From NCBI RefSeq assembly GCF_000150275.1, contig NW_002060946.1, positions 5,719,143 to 5,783,142 of the forward strand: 64,000 nt of DNA, given 5' to 3'. Source of the DNA: Trichoplax adhaerens. Its lineage: Eukaryota > Placozoa > Uniplacotomia > Trichoplacea > Trichoplacidae. How positions within the stretch are numbered: the stretch's first letter is position 1; each line of letters starts with the position of its first letter. Below are positions 49,801 to 63,290 of this stretch, in pieces. The notes under the pieces are model-generated. The model did not search any database. It saw only the letters and a program-made list of their open reading frames with translations, and was not told the DNA's origin. Both the position numbers and the translations under genes were made by a program.

Positions 49801-52800
49801 TGAAGATTAAATTTAACTTAGAAACGAAATTGTTTCCGAGTTAAGACAGCTTAGAGTCAAGTTTACTAATTTTAATCATTAATTACCTAACCCTTTTTCT
49901 CTTTTGTATTTTATTATCGTTAGACCAAACTAGTGCAATAAATTTTTCAGTACAAAGGTCACATACGTAATTACATACTATGAATTAGCGATCATAAGAG
50001 TAATGGGAAAAACCCTTAATCATTGGTTTTGTAAATTAAACCACTGAAATCTTAAAAAAGGTAAAGAAATTTTTTCCAATAAATTAAAGAATGGAATTTT
50101 ATTACTATTATCCGCAAACTCAGATAATTAATAAACAACTTTGTGATTGTTAGTATACGATATGAATTGATTTATTAACAGCTTGCAGTGGATTCTATTC
50201 ACAATATCATAATAGTAATTAAACGAAAATCAATTGTAAAAATTACAGATTTTCTTACTGACTATTAACAATGAGCAATTTATAAGATTACTCGAAATAG
50301 GCATACGTATAGAGCATCTCGAGAGATTTTATATTGTAGCTTCAACTTATATGGTACTTCATTCTTTAGCTTAGGACAGAATTAGTATTACTCTAAACTG
50401 CCAGATTATTAAATTTAATAAGAGTAGTCTTGTGCATTATCACCTTGATAAGGTTGTGATAATGAAAAGAATATCCTTAAAGTAATAATATTTTATTGAT
50501 TTAGAATTCAGGTTACTTTATTATTATAGATTGCCATAGCACCAAATGTAATCATTAAGAAAGTAAAATATTTAGAAAGTAAGTGAAAGCTTTTAAGTAT
50601 TCTACTATATTATAGATAATGGATTACTATAACGGAAAATATAAAAATGAAAGCATATTCTTATAATCTATTATATAATAATAAAGAATTAGATTTTATT
50701 TATTTATACTATGCAGCCGGTTGTAATATGAACTTATTAACGGAAAAGACAATTATAAGCTATAAAACTAATTCATTATACTTTTAATCAGAAACGTCAT
50801 AAAAATATTGATATTGTGAGCTTTGATTTCAGCAAGTATTATTATTATATAGGAATTAAAGAAGTTACATATATAATACACCAAAATACTACTCTAATAT
50901 GCGATAATTTTAGTTATGGTGGGTCATAGTAACGGAAATTGTAAGAAATTGTCTTACTATAGTAAAAATAGTTAGCGTAGAAATATATTCTCATATATGC
51001 GGCGATAATTTTTCGGGTTTATTAAATAGTACGAGTTTAATACATGCATATATAATAAAATTTGTTCAGAAACCACGGACTTTACATCTGTATCCAGAAT
51101 TTCGATTTATGATTCCATAAAGTATGATTTTCTTGCGTTTACTCATTACAAGATCAATGCTCGATACTTACAAGAGCAAATATGATACTCAATAATTGAG
51201 GAATAGTGCCTGTAATAGAAATAGTCCATGAGCATATTACTTTCACAAAAAAAGAAAAACAAACAAGAACCAAGGGAAAATTATCTATCTTGTATGTATA
51301 TTATAAGTTAATGGACAAATTAAATAAAATTGAAAGAAAACCTATCTCCGGATCGAATTAAAAACGCGAATGTGTTATTTTCTATAGGTTTAGTATTTAG
51401 AAGAAACAATATTGATAATCAATTGCTATAATAGTGCATAGAAAATTAGACGTCACGCAACGATCATGATTTACTAATGTTAGTAACTATATCAAGTATA
51501 GTTTTAAAGGCAAATGATAGTAGCCTTAACATTATAAAGGCGTAACATCATATGTAATTCACTTTTATTACATACTTAAGCATCATTTAATTAATCGTCG
51601 TAAAGCTAAGAAGTAAAGAAAATATTTACGGATATAATTCATAGTCATTTCAGAATATGATATTGGATCATCACGATGTGCCTTAATAAACCTAAAATAT
51701 CACAAATAACAATTTGTCATCTACAAGAATTTAAAGTTTAATTTCTATTATAAAAATAGTAGATTATAAATTTGAGGTGTGGTAAAATGGTTTCCTGATT
51801 ACTTTTAACTATGTTACCAATAAACATTTCATAACAAATCATCGAGCATAACATCTTGCTTCGGAATCGTCAGCTTATGAAGAATTATCCAATTTAGACA
51901 TAGTATTTCGATATGACAGTCATTTATATATTATCTTCAGTCCATGTTTAAATAACTTTAACTGACTGACATTCTTTATATTAACAGTTTATCAGTCATA
52001 ATGTCTCAATTAAGAGGCTAAATTAGCGGTAGTTTTAGAAATGATAATTATCTATCTTGAATTATTGAACAATTAATAAGCGTACACAAACAAAGATAGC
52101 TGGATCGGCCGATAATGGCTTCGGTGAAAGAACATCAATAAAGAAACCGGAAGATAGTATTTTTTGGAACTGGTAGTCTATGAATCAGTTCTATCTGAAC
52201 TTACATTTATCACAATTTGATAAAGACAAAGTAATTAGATGATTGTATTTTACTCTAGTTTTTCTGAGGAATTTTATTTATACCCTCTTAGCGTTGTTGG
52301 ATTGAGTCGTTTAATCTTAAATGTAGTTGATAATTTTAATTGAAGAATATTACCGAATCATATTTCAATTAATTTGATGATAGAAATAGTGCTAGAGATC
52401 ATATTCAAGAGCTTGGTAATTCAAATCGTTTATTTCCGTAAAAGTAATCAGCTCTACCATTTGATAAAATGTTAATGAGTTGTAGTACCTTTGTGCTTCG
52501 TGATTTAGTTCCAGCTTTTTATTATTTCCTTTAAGGTATCTAGAGCATCCGATCATGCCAGCTGATAAAATTGATAATTGAGTATAATATCATAAGATTC
52601 GGATTGCATACTGATCTGTTTCAAAATTATGCTACCATATCTAGCAAAAGTAAACTATCCCGTCATACGGTCACTAATGCAAAATAAATAGAAGAAAATT
52701 ACAACTAGAGACTCCTTAACATCGTAAATTGTTTAATTCCCTCGATCCTAGTTATGGCAATGTATAATCTTTTAGGTTATACAATAAAGATTTACATAAT

Positions 52801-53587
52801 GTTTTGATGGAAGTTAAAAAAGCCACAGTTGATAGATAATAGTGAAGGGCGATTGAAATTTTTTGTAATTAAGTTACTTGAGTAAAATAAAGTATCAAGG
52901 CTTAAGAACAGTAAAGAAGATGAATACACATATGAGTTAACTTTAAATTAAGTTGACTATTTTAATATATCCACATAAATCAACTGCAATCTACGTATTG
53001 CAAGAGTAGCCGCTATACCCGTAAAATGCATCAAATCAATATCAAAGATTTATTTTCCAGACGGGCATATTACAAGCATTAATCAGCCATTTATGAATTA
53101 ATAATAACGTCATCTTACCCATAATTAATCATTGACAGCTGTAATTTACATTTGAGTTGGCCAATGAAATAAAGAGTGTAATTCGTTGTTAATACGGTAA
53201 TTAAACCTATTTGCTAGGTAATTTTCATGCTTTAAAACTATGTGATGTAGCAATTATACTTAGTAAGATTCTATGCAACAGAAGCTCTAACTTTGGAATC
53301 TGAAAAATCTATAGTACCCTGTACCGCTTCCGATATTAAAGCCTAGCGGTAAAAAGAGGACTTAGTAGAAGATCACAAGAGTCTTCTATCGTATAATTCT
53401 GCAGTGCTTGCAGCCCGAGTGTAATTTCAGTTATAATTTAAAATTTTTCACGAACGACCTGCATGTTATGACCTAGTAAACCATACACTATAGTAAGTAT
53501 AATTTAGTCAAGGTAATAGTTATTAACTCTTATATTTGTGTCCTTACTGGCGAGTTAATTAATAATTATTTAATTAAAATTTTCGCG

Positions 53588-53826
53588 TAACTACGTTGAC
53601 ACAGTAACCAATGTAATTGAAAAAAATATAAAATATATAATTTATATATATGTAAATTTGGCATAATTTAAACGACTTAATACTAGATCGATATAGATAA
53701 AAATTTTTGCTTGATTACGTCGATATGGTAGCCAACGTAATTAAGAAAACGCGAAATTTATAATTAATGCAGACGGAAATTTTGCATGATTTAAACAACT
53801 TGATGTTAGACCGATATAGATGTAAA
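53588..53826. repeat. two-copy tandem duplication, about 125-bp period
   Basis: Copy 1 (53588-53703) and copy 2 (53713-53826) share tacgt-ga, ta-ccaa-gtaatt-a, gaaa or aaat joints, ttt-gcat-atttaaac-actt and aga-cgatatagat in the same order. Copy 1 has an extra AT run in its middle. Confidence 0.75.
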
Positions 53827-55778
53827 GAATTTCACAACGTCTAAATCATTTTGTTGTTTTGATATAATAAAAGTTATCACGTAATATGTTTTAATTAATT
53901 TATATATTAGATAAGGAATGAGATTCGATATTAATTGATTTCAACCCGTTTAAATTAAGATAACCATCTATTTTTCCTTTCTGATCTTTAAATATTTTAA
54001 AGTAGACAATATGATCATTTCCTAGTCTCTTCGGAAGGCGATCAATATTTTGATTGGGTAATAATCATGGTAAATAATGGATAAGAAATCATTATTAGAA
54101 ATGCCTGCTAATAGAGACAAGCTCAAATTCTTTCCGAGATGTGTTTCGGCACATAAGGCTATCAACTTATTAGATATAGCGAAATTTGCTACTGTTTCAC
54201 TTTTAAAATCTTTGCGTAAATTTTTTACAAATAGATTGTATTACCAGAAGCAATTGATGTATCTAATCACAACCTGAAGGAAGGCATGTTATTTCTTAGG
54301 AAGCACGTTTTATATTTTATTGTATTATTAATGAGATTGAAAATGAAAGAATTGTACGATAAGATATAAATGCTAAATGAAGTATAACAGAAATTTCTAA
54401 TAAAGACATATTTAATAATTAGAGAATAGATAAATATACTTACATGGATGACGATTGAACGCTTACGGGCTGAAATAAATTAATTTCGATTTTTAAAATA
54501 TCATCTTGCTATTGCAATTGTCTAATATTCTTCGCTCTAATGGCCGATTCTATACACATATTAGACTTAGTAATTACACATTATATGTATAGCTAACACC
54601 AAAGATTTGATAATACTGAAGTAATAGCAAATGGAGTCTATGAAGCGGATAATGTAGCAGAATTATTTCAAAGCTATAATCTTACGATACTATTTGCAGA
54701 AAAAATTAAGATAAACAATAGCAGTTCAGTATTTTAATAGAATCATTTAGAAGAAAAAAGAGAAATTTATCTATGGTAATATTTTACGTTGATTTAACCA
54801 GGCAACGATAAGTATCTTGGATATCGTTTCAAAGCTATAAATTAATATATTTAATTAAACACATGTCATGGATACCTTATTATAAGATAATTATATTTCT
54901 GTTGGACTAATAATGATTTAAGCTATTTATTAGTCTCTCTCAAGTATAACAATTCGAGTATACATATAAAAAATCTTAAAACGTGGGAATATAAGACGTT
55001 GAAATTTATGCAAGTATTGAGAAAAAGTTGAAAGATGAAATTAAAACGCAGATTCAAGATAACTAGCCTAGCTTACGCCATTGTTATGATTAACTGTAGC
55101 GAAGTATAAGCGAGGATAAAAATGATATTAACATTCCATTAATTTAAGTCTTGAAAGGTTATATCTAGTCTACGCCTATCTTTGCGCTAAGCATTTGTAG
55201 ATAGTCGATAAATTACAGTAGTTATTGTCGCGTTTAAAATGATGCCATCAAGAAGATTGATTCTTAAAATTGGCATTTATTCCATTTATATTTTATAGAG
55301 GGAAATAGACGTTGCATAGCTGTCGAAAGAAGATGATAGCACCTTACATTATAGGTAGTTTCAAAGCTATCGAGGTATCTTCTATTCACTGATTTAAGAA
55401 TAGTGGATTGAAATATGACATTTCGGCTGCGTTATTGAATGAATCTCTATAAAAAGTAGACAAAAACCCTGCAAACTATTCATAGCCATTGCTTAACAAT
55501 GAAACAGATTATAGCATTAAAAAAAGTAGCTGTTGAAATCTACTGTAACCAAAATTGGCCGTTAAATATGCAATCAACAAGCTGCGATTGGAAGTGCATG
55601 ATTCGGCGATAGTGTTAATTGTGTCAGCCAGCTCTAGCTTAAATCTGTTGCCCAAATTTCAGCAGAGCCAGGAGATTGCATATATTGCTATATTAACGAA
55701 CATAAAATGGCTATCTTTTATTGCGAGTGCATTCAGATATATTGACGTAATAGAGCTAGCCATAACCATTTTCAACTA

Positions 55779-56825
55779 CTATATTAAATGAGTACTTGTC
55801 ATTCTAGTTGTACTTGCTGATTGTAATAAAGGTTTCTTTCGTGAAATTCGTAAAAACTCTGCTATTTCTTTTCGTAGATCTTGACTAAAAAGGATAAATA
55901 TAAATGGATTATAGGCGGGATAGGAGAAAGCAAGTTCACGCAAACCATACGATGAAGCTTTTAAAGCATTCATTAAAACTCCTAAATGTTTCTTCCGTAT
56001 CTCCCATGGCAAGTCGCCTAATGAAAACGCAATGAATAAGCAGACGAAGTAGGGTACGGTAAATATCAGAAATACCACAGAGGTAACAATTAAAGGTCGT
56101 GCCGCCCTAAATTTTTTAATAATTCGTTGTCTTCCCCTTTTTAGTTCTTCCATGGATTTGCTTTGCTGATAATCAATATTTCTAACATGTCGCAATGCAA
56201 CTACAAAAAGATAACCATGACATAGAATTATGACTGAATAGGGCAGAATAATGCATAAGCTATAAAATACGTAATGATAATTAGCTTCTTCTGATATTGA
56301 TCCCGTTAAATATGTAACATTGCTCTTTCGTCGTAAAGGACTGATGATTGGATAAAATGACACAAATAAGGAAATTAGCCAGACCAAGGTTAAATTAAGG
56401 CCTACAATACTTGGTCTAACGAAACTCTTGTACTGGAATGGAAAAGCGATAATAACCACTTTATCCACTGCATCGGATGCTAAATGGAAACAGAATGAAG
56501 CCAGTAAGAAATTGCGCAATGGCTTTTGAATTATTTTTAGGACAGAGGTTGGTGGAGATGAAGAAATCCAAGGATAAGGTAGGCAGTAAAGCAATGCTAA
56601 AATGATGGAAGTAAAACACATACTACATAATCGGATGTGAGGAATTTTCCATAATGTCCTTCGTGTTATAATAATGTAAGCTAGTGGAGCATTGATAGTT
56701 AATGCGATGATGCCAGTGATTCCATTATAAATGGCCGCAATAGTTATACTTAGCATCACGCCATTGCCATTAGCATTTCTTGTTGTATTGATTGGCAATG
56801 AAGACAAAGTTGTGTTGATACTCAT
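55779..56825 (-). CDS. class A (rhodopsin-like) GPCR, intronless, 348 aa, divergent family member
   Basis: This is a complete single-exon seven-transmembrane receptor. The N-terminus has NTT sequons at 4 and 13, and a third sequon (NVT) lies at 169 in the second extracellular loop. TM1 has Asn45. TM2 ends in the family motif CLPYP. DRY is DKV at 121-123. TM6 has FTVPYF with Pro258 and no CWxP. TM7 is YGLRELAFSYPAYNPFIF, so NPxxY becomes NPxxF at 306-310. It shares YGLRELAFSYPA and LWKI--(I/V)(R/K)LCSM with the 18957 and 27915 receptors. It has no Cys in the stretch before TM3 (PPTSVLKIIQKPLRNF) and none in loop 2, so the standard disulfide is absent. The ligand is unknown and the location is presumably the plasma membrane. 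Confidence 0.92.
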   Translation of the reverse strand: MSINTTLSSLPINTTRNANGNGVMLSITIAAIYNGITGIIALTINAPLAYIIITRRTLWKIPHIRLCSMCFTSIILALLYCLPYPWISSSPPTSVLKIIQKPLRNFLLASFCFHLASDAVDKVVIIAFPFQYKSFVRPSIVGLNLTLVWLISLFVSFYPIISPLRRKSNVTYLTGSISEEANYHYVFYSLCIILPYSVIILCHGYLFVVALRHVRNIDYQQSKSMEELKRGRQRIIKKFRAARPLIVTSVVFLIFTVPYFVCLFIAFSLGDLPWEIRKKHLGVLMNALKASSYGLRELAFSYPAYNPFIFILFSQDLRKEIAEFLRISRKKPLLQSASTTRMTSTHLI

Positions 56826-59502
56826 GCTGATTTGTTATTGGATATTCAATTGTATTGAATATTAGAAAATGAATCGATTCAGCTAGCCAGTAATACCAGT
56901 CGATGCAATACTAATTTATTAACCAGACACTCAGGTCGATTGCTGGAGTATTTTATCGATTTAGAATAACCTCAACATAAATATTGATGTAGAATTCTAA
57001 TAGAATTTCTTCCTCCACCATGCGCTATTTTGCTGTTGAAGATCAATTTTTAGACCTACTATCTAGATTGATTTCGACTTGGACTTTTGTGATCTCCAAT
57101 TTTTTTTCTACAACTTGAATGGCTAGTATAAGCAAGCGAAGAGCAAATAAATGACCGATCACAAACTTATTATCTATAGCTGAAAAAGATGCAAGACAAG
57201 CTGACTGCTAGACGTTGCTTTGAGGAATGATTTATTCAACAACTCGTGGGATATATATATAGCTACTCAAAATGAGATGGATCACAAGTTTTACTTTATA
57301 GAAATAGACAAGCATACAAATGCATTGAATGGATAAAACGATAATAAATTCATGCTTTCAAGAGATAATTTCAATTTATATTATTGATGATATTTTCTTG
57401 ATTTTGTTTTGTAAGCGTCTTATATCAACAAAGGTAATATTGTTTCCAATTTCTCAAAATCCTTAACGTCGATAAAATAACAACTATCAAAAGAAAAAAT
57501 ACAAGCTGGCTGTATACCGTAATTTGTTTTTAGTTACTGTAATGCCACAATTCTATTTGTTTTATTACATATGCAATTTTCCTTGGCTGTAACACCCCCA
57601 CATTGTGAAAATCAGCGTACTTCTTTTCACCCCGTCAATATTATTCTTCTATCGTTTCAAATCATCCATCACCTTAATTAATCTATTCTATAACGTCCTA
57701 CGTTGACACTATTATAATATACAGAAAGAAACGATCAAGAAAACGCAACTCCTATTGAGTGATGGCAAACAAAAAGAATAAGAAATGGAATAATAAATGG
57801 ATGGCACAATATCCATCTAGAAGAATGGATTGGATATTTCCATACACCGATAGCCGCTGACGGGGGGGGGGGAAATAGCGGCCATAAATAATTGAATCAA
57901 GAACAACTAATCGGTTTGTCTCATAAATTATCAATCGTTTTGAGTGAGGTTCCTAGTGATGTTGATATCTATCGGTATAAAAAGTAGGATAGCTCTAATG
58001 CATTAATACAGAGAAACATCATAAAACATCTAGACTTATTTAAACATCGCACCTGTACTTTAAATTAACAATTTAACTGTCGTAAGAGGAAATGCCTACT
58101 TTTGCAAGGGAAAGAAGACTTGTAATAGTCACGAATAATATCCATCGTCGAGGCTGATACCGATATCAACAGAGAATGAAAGAAAATAGTGAAAGAAAAT
58201 AGAAAAGCTGAGATACTACTAAAATGATCTCTAGCTATAGCCATGTTGATTATAGTCTGGATAGTTACATTTTGCTTCCATTAAAATTGTATTTTCTCTA
58301 GCGTACATTAATTCAACAGAATAGAAGCCTTATCCAGATAGGATAACAAATTATCTAGAGCCAATCTTATTCAATAGGCTCTATTAAATTATTGTATCAA
58401 ATCCAATAGCTTCCAATTGTGACTCCATATTCTTTAAATGGGATCAAATAGATCAAAGGCAATAACAGAGAATGTCGATGTGATAATTAATAAATCAAAT
58501 GGTCTATTTCACGCATAGATTGGCCTTAAGAATTTGTGTGCTCAGTTCATTTGTGATTAGGCCGTAAAATTGACTTTGTTGATTATTATTGTTGCCGGTT
58601 GCTACTTAAAGTTCGCTTGTGTTTATTCATGTTACTTGGTTGCTTTGAGTTATATGTTATTCAGTTGATAATTGCAAGTCGGAAGTTTTACAATTCCTTT
58701 TGCTTTCTACTTTAATTTTGGTTAGTACAGCATATCTTTTCAATAAACTGAGCCTATTAAGTTACCCTAAATTCAACCATTGCGATACAGTATAGCATAA
58801 GTTTTTAGTTATAAATTTACTTTATTATTTTTTGTCTTTCTAACATCAATACAACTCCGCTATGATATACAATAAATAGAAAGACCAAGGCTTTCGCTCA
58901 TATGTTCGCACAAGTATATATCAATAAATAGATTATTAACAACCGATATTGGAAAACATTGACTCGTTGATATGATTTTATAAAATCAATTATGTTACGC
59001 TTTATTTTACTTGCTCTATTTTTAATTAAAACCGCACGAATAGTTATTGATATTAATTCCTGATAAACTTATTGATGAAGTTATTGCTGATTACTTTTCT
59101 TATTTTTATATTCTACAAACTCAGATACGGAATAGGTTTCATGGGTTTTTAATGACCTATAGTTTATTTACACTTTACTAGCTTAACGTTCAAGATAAAT
59201 CGGATTATATCCTTGATACTATATTTTCCACGTATTAGTAATATCACATTTAGAATCTTCTGCCTTATTCTACATTAAATTAAGCGTATCAATAATCACT
59301 AAAATTTCAAAAGTGATAAAAGCCTCTAATCAAATAGATGGCTAAAAAATAGAACTATCAAAGCAAGCAGAGTGGAATTATAAGCTTAATTATTTCACAC
59401 CATGGATATTTTATTATTTCTGGCCTTAAAAATGCATAAAATGGGGGTTAATTTACCATGAAATAGATTACAAATTCAAATAGTCTAACCAGCATATTTT
59501 AA

Positions 59503-59925
59503 TTTATTCCATTCTAGTGGTTATCAAGTCAAACTGTAAAGCAATACGTTCTCATTTAGTCTATTCAGATTGATATATGAAATAGTCATCGATTTTAGCC
59601 GACAGTTTATTTTAACTGTTTTTCTACATTTCTTCCTCGAAAAATAACTACTAAACTAACTGCAGTTTAGTCAATTTCAGAAGATTGATATTTCTATCTC
59701 AAATCGTTTAAGCTGTTTAAGCTGTTTATTGCAATCTATCCCATTTTAGCTGCTATTAAGTCATGCTGTAAATCAATATTTCTCTTTAAGTCTAATATAA
59801 TTAACATATGAACCAGCTTTCAATTTCACGCCGAAAGTTTATTTCAAGCATTATTTCTGCTTTCCTTTTATGAAAATGACCACTCAAGTAACTGAAGGTC
59901 AATCAATTTCTATAAAAATTATTCA
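59503..59925. repeat. diverged two-copy tandem duplication, about 233-bp period
   Basis: Copy 1 (about 59503-59690) and copy 2 (about 59736-59925) share ccattttag or ccattctag, tcaagtca or ttaagtca followed by ctgtaaa-caata, ttctc-ttagtct, atatgaa, agccga-agttta or gccgaaagttta, ttttct-c-ttt, gaaaa-aac-act-aa-taactg and tcaatttc. A short direct repeat ttaagctgttt occurs twice between them (about 59706-59730). Confidence 0.65.
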
Positions 59926-62900
59926 ATTTGTTCCGATATCAGTATAAGAATTTCAACTTTATTTATTGTTTCCGTTAATTACTGCCGTAGTTGTTATCAA
60001 ATTAATCAATAAATTAAATCCTGTTTAGGTATGTAGCAATCATTTATCAGTATAAAGTAAACTAAATATCGATGCTAAACAAATCGATGTCAATATATAT
60101 TCAGCTTGCTGATCATTTTGATTCAATGTCATTAATAATTTAGCATCTGCTGATTCTAAAGCCTGATACTCCATCATTTTAGCCTTCCATTATTGTAATA
60201 ACTCTACTTGTAAAGTATTGTCAACCCTATTCAATTATCCATTCGTTTATATTTATTTTAATCTAAATTCGGTAAATATGCAACTATCCTGTAGCGATCT
60301 TAGTATTTGTTGTTAAAATTTTTTTACTCTTCCGGTGTTAGTTAAAGGTACTGTAGCTTACGCTTATCGCAAATCCATCCATCATAGCAAGATCTTGTTC
60401 TGTAGAGGAAGAATATAGATCAACTTTGTATTTTTTGAACTCGTATTCAAGAGTAAAAGCCCCCTGTTCAATTTATTTCTGATAAAATAGATGGAAAAAC
60501 CGGATTGATCATTCGAAGATGTAATTCCAATCTTTTAAAATAGGGCTTTCCTTTTAACTTAAAGATATAATTCAAAATTAGCTGGAATAAAAGATAATCT
60601 ATCATTGCTACCGGTATTGTAAGATATCGATTTTTCTTTTTGATGGTAATTGCGATCCAGTATTATTGTCAGATAATACGTCAACGTCCAGTGTAAATTC
60701 AATCTATTAGTATCTGGCCATTAAAAATTGAGATATAATAGTCAATGTGTTGAATCTGCGTCAAATTGTTATTATAATTAGCTATTGATATTCATGATAG
60801 AACAATATTGATGTAAGAATGCCCTGCCTTTCTCCTATATAATCGTACTAGCTACGAAAACAGATAATAGTCTATTCAAATAATATCCAGGAAGCATGGA
60901 GAAGATTGAAAGTTATTAAGACCTGTATTAACTCTCAAGATAGTCTAGGATGGCTTTGTGACTTTAGGTCAACTTGATAACGAGAAAGGTGGGAAAAATA
61001 AGTCCATGAGGATAGCCACTAGCCACTGTTATCATCACTTTCCAATTATTATATATATATATTCCGACATTGGCCGTAATATATATATATATAACAAATT
61101 AATAAACAACGTCGATATCACCATGACAATAACTGGCTAAGTATGCAAAATTCAAGAAATGATCTTTGCATTTCTTTTGGCTACGAACAGCTTGTAACAA
61201 TCTTGGCATGAAGTAGCTCTATTGAGAATTGAAATTTCTATTCCTACACTATAGAAATCGTAATTAGATATTGAAAAGCCAACCAATTTATGCCCCCCAA
61301 ATAATGCAAAATATTGCCTAATATCATTGTGAATGAGTAAAATTTAACCCTTGGATGACAGCTGAAAGGATCAATAACTCACGTTACTAGGGCCATAGAA
61401 ATCAATCTATGCAAAAAATTATTCAACACTTCTGATCTGTTCTATAATCATCTCTGACATCTTGTCAATAGATGCAAAATATCGTATAGTGTGCATAAGT
61501 AAAAAGTGTTACGGAATAAATAACTTATTCTCAGAGTTGTAGACAATCTAATTTTTCAATAGATAAAAAGCGATTCAACATATAGAATCGAGTAGAAAAA
61601 TGACTTCTGAAATCCTTTACTATATTATCATCTGCTTGGACTTCCAGGTAGACAAGAATAGATTGATTCGTGAGTCATATTCTTAATTTTAAAAAATGGA
61701 TTCAGTATTAAAATAATTGACTTACGAGCGCTGTTTGGGTGTCCAAATTGACCTTGATATCATTTATAAGGGTTTTAAAATACCGAAAGTCTTAGTACAG
61801 AATAATTAATTAAGCAATTTATATCAAGGCCAAAGAATAAAAGAAGTAACAAAATAGAAATGTACTATATTGATTATTCAATGGACTAAATATACTAAAT
61901 AGGATAAATAGCAAACATTCGTTTCCTTGTAGATGAGTAATCATTTTTCTCTCCAATATCTTACTGTTTATCATCTAAATCGATAGCTTAAATTTTTAAA
62001 CCATTAATGAATTATTTAACTTCAAGAATTTACACGATGCAAGGAACAGATCGATTTCTCAATTAATTTTAAATTGGAAATTGATGATAGCGTGAATCAT
62101 TAGCCAAGTTATCGTGACCATCTTGGGTATTGGTCTGGAATAATCATAAGTATATATGGCCTTGTAAATGCAGAGGATTATTCTTTACATTGATTATTTT
62201 CAATGGGAAAGTCAATGAATGATCTATTAATTCAAAGTATAGTGGATGATGATTATAACTAAAAATAAATCAAATTACTAGTAGAATACAATAAGGCAAG
62301 CTAGAAAATTTATAGTAATCATATTTTAATTTTAAAAACAGCTCACTATTACAAATTATTTAATCAACTGTAACTATCGCTCTCATCATTTTTATTTTCT
62401 TAAGGGGAATTGATTATCTTTTCCTTTTTTCTTTTTCTATTGGCTTTGGCTTTATTCTTGAAAAGTAAGACAGTCATAATTATGAGAAAAAATTTTTTAA
62501 TTCCCTCTATCCAATTTCTGAAATAAACCTGCAAAAAAAGTATTTATAAATTTCATAGCATTGTCCAAACAGGTTAAAATGGCTTTCATAATTGGTAAGA
62601 ATAGTAATTTTAAATTTTTTCTTGGCTATGGTTGGCAACCCTATTCACTATTACAATCCCATTATAAAAAATATGCCGGTACCTGTATAGTGAATAGTTA
62701 AGATATTCTTGACTCGCTGAATTGGTTTTCTATAGAAAAAAGATACCGGTAATAACTATGCTGAATTTGAATGTTCTGAATGAATAACTTTCATATTAAT
62801 AAAATGACTAATTAGAATTTCTGCTGATCATTTTGCATTTCTGATATATTGCCAAGGAAAAAACAATTAGTATTTTTCTAAAAATAGCGATTCTGCACAG

Positions 62901-63263
62901 AATTAGCATGTATAAACTATTGCCTATTCTACAGTCATTACGATCATTTTTCTATTTTAATTCTAAAATTCCAAGAGTTAAATTCGAGTGAATCAATCAA
63001 CATTAAAATTTCCGAAACGATTGAGGAGTTTATATTTTCAAGATAAACTGACTGAAATGATAGTTTTAATAAATGAAGGTAAAGAAAATTTAACTTTTCA
63101 ACTCTGCTAGTAAACTAAAAATGCCCAATATTTTTAGACTTAGGTTGCTATTGATCTTTAATCTTCATCTTTCCAATTTCTCTATGCCGGTTTAACAGTA
63201 TCGAAAGAATTTTACTGGTTTGTCTTAATATCATCTATAATATGAAATAATACTCCCAAGGCG

Positions 63264-63290
63264 AATCCATGCACTCAAAGTGCATGGATT
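63264..63290. other. perfect inverted repeat, 12-bp arms, 3-bp loop
   Basis: The left arm aatccatgcact (63264-63275) and right arm agtgcatggatt (63279-63290) are exact reverse complements around caa. A second, smaller perfect hairpin follows at 63340-63353 (cctcca, ga, tggagg). Confidence 0.88.

Larger units (their letters stand above)
46754..55778. other. long AT-rich intergenic region without a confident gene
   Basis: No frame with protein-like features is seen. The longest ATG frames are below 80 codons and rich in Lys, Ile, Asn and Phe. It contains the ALDH16A1 3' flank, a diverged tandem duplication at 53588-53826 and AT-only runs near 53625-53655. Confidence 0.5.

Noticed and set aside
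61045-61095. Inverted AT runs flanking a short non-AT core
   Set aside because: Alternating AT microsatellites are self-complementary by nature, so the symmetry is not evidence of function.
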